Assembly: GCF_900106835.1 (NCBI RefSeq)
Contig: NZ_FNNR01000014.1
Span: forward strand, 1 to 64,000
DNA: 64,000 nucleotides
Direction: 5' to 3'
From: Arthrobacter sp. cf158
Lineage (GTDB): Bacteria; Actinomycetota; Actinomycetes; Actinomycetales; Micrococcaceae
Shown: one piece after another, positions 59,961 to 64,000 of the stretch
Numbering within the stretch: position 1 is the stretch's first letter
How the letters are laid out: every line of letters starts with the position of its first letter
Program-made: the position numbers and the translations under genes
The notes under the pieces: generated by a model
Told to the model about the DNA's origin: nothing
Database searches by the model: none
What the model saw: the letters and a program-made list of their open reading frames with translations, nothing else

Positions 59961-62588
59961 CTAGCCCGGCTCATAGGGCTGCAGCTCAGTGGATTGTGTC
60001 CCCTGGTAGGCGATGATCTTGCCCTTGCTGAAACCCACGGACGCGGCGATTTTTCCGTCACTCCCATAGATGTAGGGTGCACTGAACCAATTCCCGCCCG
60101 ACCCTGATGCATCGTTGCGCATGACCCTGGCCTCCACGGTGACCAACCCTGTGAGCGGCTCTGAATAATTGCGCTGGACGCTGGTGGATCCCGTAGTCGA
60201 GGTTCGGGTGATCTTGGCCGCACGCTGATCTCCCACATCCACCACCGACACCGATCCCCCGGATGGGTTGACGGTGTACCCGTCCGCGCCGGCGAAGGGC
60301 CCAAGTGGCTTGCCTGACATGTCATCTGCGAACAGAACCGTCGGCTCTATGGGCTGCAGTAGCAGCGCCCTGACCGGAGTGTCACCGCCTGGATCAACCA
60401 CGACGCCGGTAGCCGAGGCAGCGCGACGGTCACCCGCCGTCGCCGTTACTGAGTACCCCTCACCAATGGGGGTCTCCATCCGGTAAGTGCCGGCAGCATC
60501 GGTTGTGGTACTGGCCGCCATAACGGTTCCGCTTCGGATTTCGACGGTCGCCCCAGCCAGAGGCGATCCCGTCTCATCGAACACTGCCCCATGAACGGTT
60601 CCCACGTTTGATGTGGACTGAAGCGGCAGGTCAGCAACGGACGACGTGCCCTTGGCTACTGAGACGGTGATCGGGCTTCCCTGGTAACCCGGCTTCTCAG
60701 CGGCGACTACTGCATCGCCGAACTCAACCTCCGCAAGGCGATACCAACCAGCGGCATCGGATGTCGCCGACCGTCCTTGACCGTTGACGGTCGCCGTGAC
60801 GGATGCGCCAGCGATACGGCGGCCACTGGCATCCGCTACGAACCCAGCGATGCTCTCGGTCGTTGCAGCCTCGGGTGATACGTATTCAATGGCGCCGAGG
60901 TCGCGCGGGCCTACGGGTTCCCGGCCCGCATAATCCTCTGGCGCGGCCTCGGGCACGTCAATACTGCGGTTCACACCCAGCGATCCCGACTGCACGGCAT
61001 AACCGAGTGCCGTGGCGAGCTGCGGGCCGGATGCAGGCGTTCCGAACGGGCCAGCCACGTTGGGCGCAACAAATCCGGCATCCCCCACGAGTGCCTTGGT
61101 ATCTCCGGCAGGAATCATCAGCGCCGCTCCGGAATAGAGATTGTTTCGATACGTGATGGTGGGGCTGGTGGTGAGTGTCGCATTGGCCACTGTGGAATGA
61201 ATGACGTTGTTTGCGATGTCATACTTTGCATCGAGCGAGCTGCCGTAGCCATAGATCAGCTGCTGCGAGATCGTGTTGTAGATCGTGTTGTTGTAAATCC
61301 GGGCTGTGGCTGACCGGTCGGAATGCAGGTAGATCGGGTGGCGCTCGTTCTGGGCGATCACGTTGTTACGGATGATCGCGTCACCGAAATCGAATTGGCA
61401 GATCAGGATTCCGTCGCCATTGCCGTGCACATAGTTGTACTGTATGAGCTGCTTGGTGGTGGCCCTGTCAGGGTCGATGCCGCTATGGTCCGCCCCGCCA
61501 GCCTTCTTTTGTGTTTCGTAGACCTCGTTGTACTGAATGGTCACATCGTCCGCGCTGTAGGTCTCGATTCCCACAGTTCCCGCCCGGTAAACAGTGTTCC
61601 GCTCGATCAGACCGCCGCGGACGTTGGTCATATAAATGCCGTTGCAGGCGTAGTCGCTGCCATCCTGACGGATGTAATTGCCCCGGACAGTGACATCGGT
61701 GTGCGGAGCAAACTTAGGGTCCGTGGGCGATGTGCGGGTTCCCCAACCGGTTCCCGCTGCGATGAGGTTGCCCTGGGCATCCCGGCCATCGCCGGTGTAC
61801 TGCTTGATGGTGATGGCGGCAAAAGACGTGTTGATGACGGATGAATTCTGGATCAGGATATCGTTCAAAATTGTCGCCGTGCTTGGTGGATTCAGAACGT
61901 CGGGGACCGTGGTATCAAAGACGATGCCGCCTGTCTTCTTGGAGCCGTCCCAACCAGTCTTGAAGTTGATTCCAGGCTCGTTGTTTGCCACAGAACCCGA
62001 GATCCAATTAACCTCGCCGGTCACGTCGTGTACGTCCACACCGTCAACGACGAAGCCGGACAGGGAGGCGGAGTTGTCACCCGACACATGGATGCCCCGC
62101 AAGTCAGCCAGATTGTCGGCCTCAGACGCCCCGCCGACGCGCTGGTTGCTGATATCCAGATCACGGATGACCCAGTGCTGCTGATTGAAGAGACGAACGG
62201 CATCGTTCACCTCGCCGGCGCCGCGAATCGCTGGCTTGGCCCCCTCCCCGTACCTTCCGACTTCGATCGGCGCCGCTTCGGTACCGGAACCCTTGGGCCA
62301 CAATTGGCCCGTCCATGAGTCGCCGGACTGCAGCAAAATTCGGTCGCCCGGCGTAAATGTTGTTGCCGACACCTTGTCCAGCGTGCGCCATGCACTCTGT
62401 GGTGACCGACCATCACCACTGTCATCCCCCTCGGCGTCGAGGTAATAGACGGATGTTGTCGCGGCGCTGCCGACATCCGGCGTCACCGCATGGCTTCCTG
62501 CCGGAGTGGGCAGCGAGCCCACCAAACTGAACGCAATGCCAACGAGGGCTGTGGCGCCCGCGCCACGTCTACTTCGGGAATGGGACAT
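59961..62588 (-). CDS. Secreted right-handed beta-helix protein (pectate-lyase-like), cut short by TAG
   Basis: The protein starts at ATG 62588 with AAAGGA six bases upstream and has a signal peptide of about 35 residues. Then comes a right-handed beta-helix of about 500 residues with repeated short strands (VTVRGNYIRQDG, GLIERNTVYRAGTVGIETYS, DAIIRNNVIAQN), as in pectate lyases and other polysaccharide-cleaving enzymes. Two carboxypeptidase-regulatory-like repeats (IAGFVADASGRRIAGASV and VHGAVFDETGSPLAGATV) and the first half of a LamG-like domain follow. The reading frame ends at TAG after 875 residues, although coding continues for another 455. Confidence 0.85.
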   Translation of the reverse strand: MSHSRSRRGAGATALVGIAFSLVGSLPTPAGSHAVTPDVGSAATTSVYYLDAEGDDSGDGRSPQSAWRTLDKVSATTFTPGDRILLQSGDSWTGQLWPKGSGTEAAPIEVGRYGEGAKPAIRGAGEVNDAVRLFNQQHWVIRDLDISNQRVGGASEADNLADLRGIHVSGDNSASLSGFVVDGVDVHDVTGEVNWISGSVANNEPGINFKTGWDGSKKTGGIVFDTTVPDVLNPPSTATILNDILIQNSSVINTSFAAITIKQYTGDGRDAQGNLIAAGTGWGTRTSPTDPKFAPHTDVTVRGNYIRQDGSDYACNGIYMTNVRGGLIERNTVYRAGTVGIETYSADDVTIQYNEVYETQKKAGGADHSGIDPDRATTKQLIQYNYVHGNGDGILICQFDFGDAIIRNNVIAQNERHPIYLHSDRSATARIYNNTIYNTISQQLIYGYGSSLDAKYDIANNVIHSTVANATLTTSPTITYRNNLYSGAALMIPAGDTKALVGDAGFVAPNVAGPFGTPASGPQLATALGYAVQSGSLGVNRSIDVPEAAPEDYAGREPVGPRDLGAIEYVSPEAATTESIAGFVADASGRRIAGASVTATVNGQGRSATSDAAGWYRLAEVEFGDAVVAAEKPGYQGSPITVSVAKGTSSVADLPLQSTSNVGTVHGAVFDETGSPLAGATVEIRSGTVMAASTTTDAAGTYRMETPIGEGYSVTATAGDRRAASATGVVVDPGGDTPVRALLLQPIEPTVLFADDMSGKPLGPFAGADGYTVNPSGGSVSVVDVGDQRAAKITRTSTTGSTSVQRNYSEPLTGLVTVEARVMRNDASGSGGNWFSAPYIYGSDGKIAASVGFSKGKIIAYQGTQSTELQPYEPG

Positions 62589-62735
62589 CGTTGTTCCTTT
62601 TCTTGAAGGGGAATGTTGCCGGCGACGGTTCGGAAAAGACGCCGGAGTTCCAGGCGGGGTTCTGCTGCGAATGGTTGGCGTGAGGGGTGCGGAGGACACT
62701 ATCGACCACGAAGGCTCGGGTTTGCAGACATGCTT

Positions 62736-62779
62736 GTGAGCGCTAACATAATTATGGTTATCGATCACTTTCCTGTCAA
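62736..62779. promoter_or_regulatory. Divergent promoter with LacI-type operators
   Basis: On the minus strand TTGACA (62774-62779) and CATAAT (62751-62756) form a near-consensus promoter with 17-base spacing for the beta-helix gene. GTTATCGATCAC (62757-62768), one base off the 58.5 kb operator, occupies the same spacer position. A second 12-base site GTGAGCGCTAAC (62736-62747) lies on the side of the GH2 gene, 21 bases away centre to centre. Both directions are probably repressed by the LacI protein. Confidence 0.7.
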
Positions 62780-62835
62780 CGGATTCGTACTCGTTGCTTT
62801 GGAAAGCCCGACGTTCGCTGTCAAAGGAGAAAGCA

Positions 62836-64000
62836 ATGAGCCGTGTCAGCTTCAATGACGATTGGTCTGTACGGCCAAAGGTCAGCATCTTTGCCGACCA
62901 GCCCGGTGTTAGCGCCGGACTGGAGGTGACGCTGCCCCACGACGCCATGATCGGTATGCAGCGCAGCCCGGCCGCCGGCTCAGGATCACACGGAGGCTAT
63001 TTCCCGGGTGGCGCGGTGGAGTACTCAAAGACCTTCAGAGTTCCCGAGACCTACCGGCAGAAGCGCTTGTCGCTGGAATTCCACGGCGTCTACAGAGACG
63101 CCATGGGGTTCGTCAACGGCCACTTCGCCGGACAGCGCCCTTTCGGATACTCAACCTTTGAGATCGCCATGGATCCGTACCTTAAGTACGGGCAGGACAA
63201 CACCGTGCGGGTTGAAGCGCGGGCACACGAGGACTCACGGTGGTACTCCGGACTGGGCATCCACAGGGACGTCTTCCTTACAGTCGCCAACCTCGTCCAC
63301 GTGCCACGGAACGGCATACAGATTACGACGCCGGACATCACCGCCGGGCGCGCGGTCACGGTGGTTGCCACTACAGTCCACAACGCCGGTCTGCAAACAG
63401 TCACGGTAGACGTCGCCACCGAAATCATGGATGCCCGCCAGCAACAGGCTGCAAGGGACACGACCCCGGTCACGGTGCTTCCAGGCGAACGGGCCGTCGT
63501 CCGGCAAAGGATGTACGTCCGCGACCCCAAGCTCTGGGACGTCGAGGCTCCACACCTCTACACGGCCACCACCACCATCCTGCTCCTCGACGAAGTAGTG
63601 GATGCGAGCATCACGTCATTCGGCATCCGTTTCCTGCAACTGGACCCGGAGTCCGGCCTGCAAATCAACGGCACCACCATAAAGCTTCGGGGCGCCTGCA
63701 TCCATCACGACAACGGCATTCTGGGAGCCGCTGCAATCGGTCGTGCCGAGGAACGGCGTATCGAGCTCCTGAAGGAAGCTGGCTTCAACGCAATCCGCAG
63801 CTCCCATAACCCGATAAGCCAAGCCATGCTCGATGCCTGCGACAAGCATGGGATGCTGGTGATGGACGAGACCTTCGACGTATGGACCGAGGGTAAGTCT
63901 TCTTTCGACTACTCACTCAATTTCGCTGACTGGTGGGAGCGGGACGTCGAAGCCATGGTGGCCAAGGACTTCAACCATCCCAGCGTGATTTTCTACTCCA
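62836..64000 (+). CDS. Glycoside hydrolase family 2 beta-galactosidase/glucuronidase-like, 3' end outside window
   Basis: The frame starts at ATG 62836 with AAAGGAG seven bases upstream and is open to the end of the window (388 codons). It has the GH2 jelly-roll (YSKTFRVPE, FHGVYRDAMGFVNG, SRWYSGLGIHRDV), the immunoglobulin-like domain (VTVVATTVHNAGLQTVTVDV) and the start of the TIM barrel (LRGACIHHDNG, AGFNAIRSSHNPIS, VMDETFDVWTEGK). The catalytic acid/base NE motif lies just outside. No signal peptide is seen. It is divergent from the beta-helix gene and shares its operator region. Confidence 0.92.
   Translation, partial: MSRVSFNDDWSVRPKVSIFADQPGVSAGLEVTLPHDAMIGMQRSPAAGSGSHGGYFPGGAVEYSKTFRVPETYRQKRLSLEFHGVYRDAMGFVNGHFAGQRPFGYSTFEIAMDPYLKYGQDNTVRVEARAHEDSRWYSGLGIHRDVFLTVANLVHVPRNGIQITTPDITAGRAVTVVATTVHNAGLQTVTVDVATEIMDARQQQAARDTTPVTVLPGERAVVRQRMYVRDPKLWDVEAPHLYTATTTILLLDEVVDASITSFGIRFLQLDPESGLQINGTTIKLRGACIHHDNGILGAAAIGRAEERRIELLKEAGFNAIRSSHNPISQAMLDACDKHGMLVMDETFDVWTEGKSSFDYSLNFADWWERDVEAMVAKDFNHPSVIFYS

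Noticed and set aside
1..64000. CRISPR arrays, insertion sequences, integrases, rRNA operons
   Set aside because: No regularly spaced repeats, transposase or integrase motifs or rRNA-like stretches were seen.

Overview
The window is GC-rich with dense operons, many 1-4 base stop/start overlaps, frequent GTG starts, AnsP-like, MsiK-dependent-style ABC systems and several actinobacterial protein families. This points to an actinobacterium, most likely an Arthrobacter-type soil bacterium (Micrococcaceae). No rRNA, tRNA, CRISPR array, integrase or transposase is visible. Almost everything is catabolic: transport, sugar removal, ring oxidation and their local regulators.

Layout. 1-5.5 kb: the end of a DUF4192 gene, a three-gene operon (DUF1932-type dehydrogenase, ACS-type MFS transporter, RraA-fold aldolase) with an FCD GntR regulator, a small orphan protein and a decayed second copy of the DUF4192 3' end. 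5.3-11.6 kb (minus): amino acid permease, small proteins, alpha/beta hydrolase, aminotransferase and three tandem RraA-fold proteins, divergent from a LysR regulator. 12.6-18.1 kb (minus): biotin carboxylase/BCCP, fused PxpB-PxpC, MHS transporter and PxpA (5-oxoproline type), divergent from an FCD GntR regulator across a perfect palindrome. 20.3-26.5 kb (plus): a meta-cleavage operon of extradiol dioxygenase, two FAH-family hydrolases, a cyclase-family hydrolase, an FAD monooxygenase and an ACMSD-type amidohydrolase.

26.6-37.9 kb is the most striking part: a GH3 glucosidase, a DUF6379 protein and a TIM-barrel isomerase-like protein (together the beta and alpha subunits of a C-glycoside deglycosidase), a divergent GMC/pyranose-oxidase type 3-oxidase, a GH35 enzyme, an ABC sugar importer without ATPase and a TetR regulator. 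With the neighbouring meta-cleavage operon this reads as a plausible pathway that imports plant aromatic C- and O-glycosides, oxidises the sugar, splits the C-C bond and opens the ring of the aglycone. 38-51 kb holds a second set: PhzA/B-like protein, DHA2 exporter, flavin reductase fused to an IclR-like sensor domain, LysR, LLM monooxygenase, GH3 with PA14, TetR, amidohydrolase, ornithine cyclodeaminase family enzyme and a close paralogue of the sugar-binding lipoprotein.

51.2-64 kb is a LacI-controlled polysaccharide module: ABC importer, two oxidoreductase-linked proteins (Gfo/Idh/MocA and PmoA/DUF6807), cupin, LacI repressor, a very large secreted beta-helix protein interrupted by an in-frame TAG, and a GH2 enzyme that runs off the window. 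Two promoters in this module share the same -35/-10 geometry with a GTGATCGATCAC-type operator inside the spacer.
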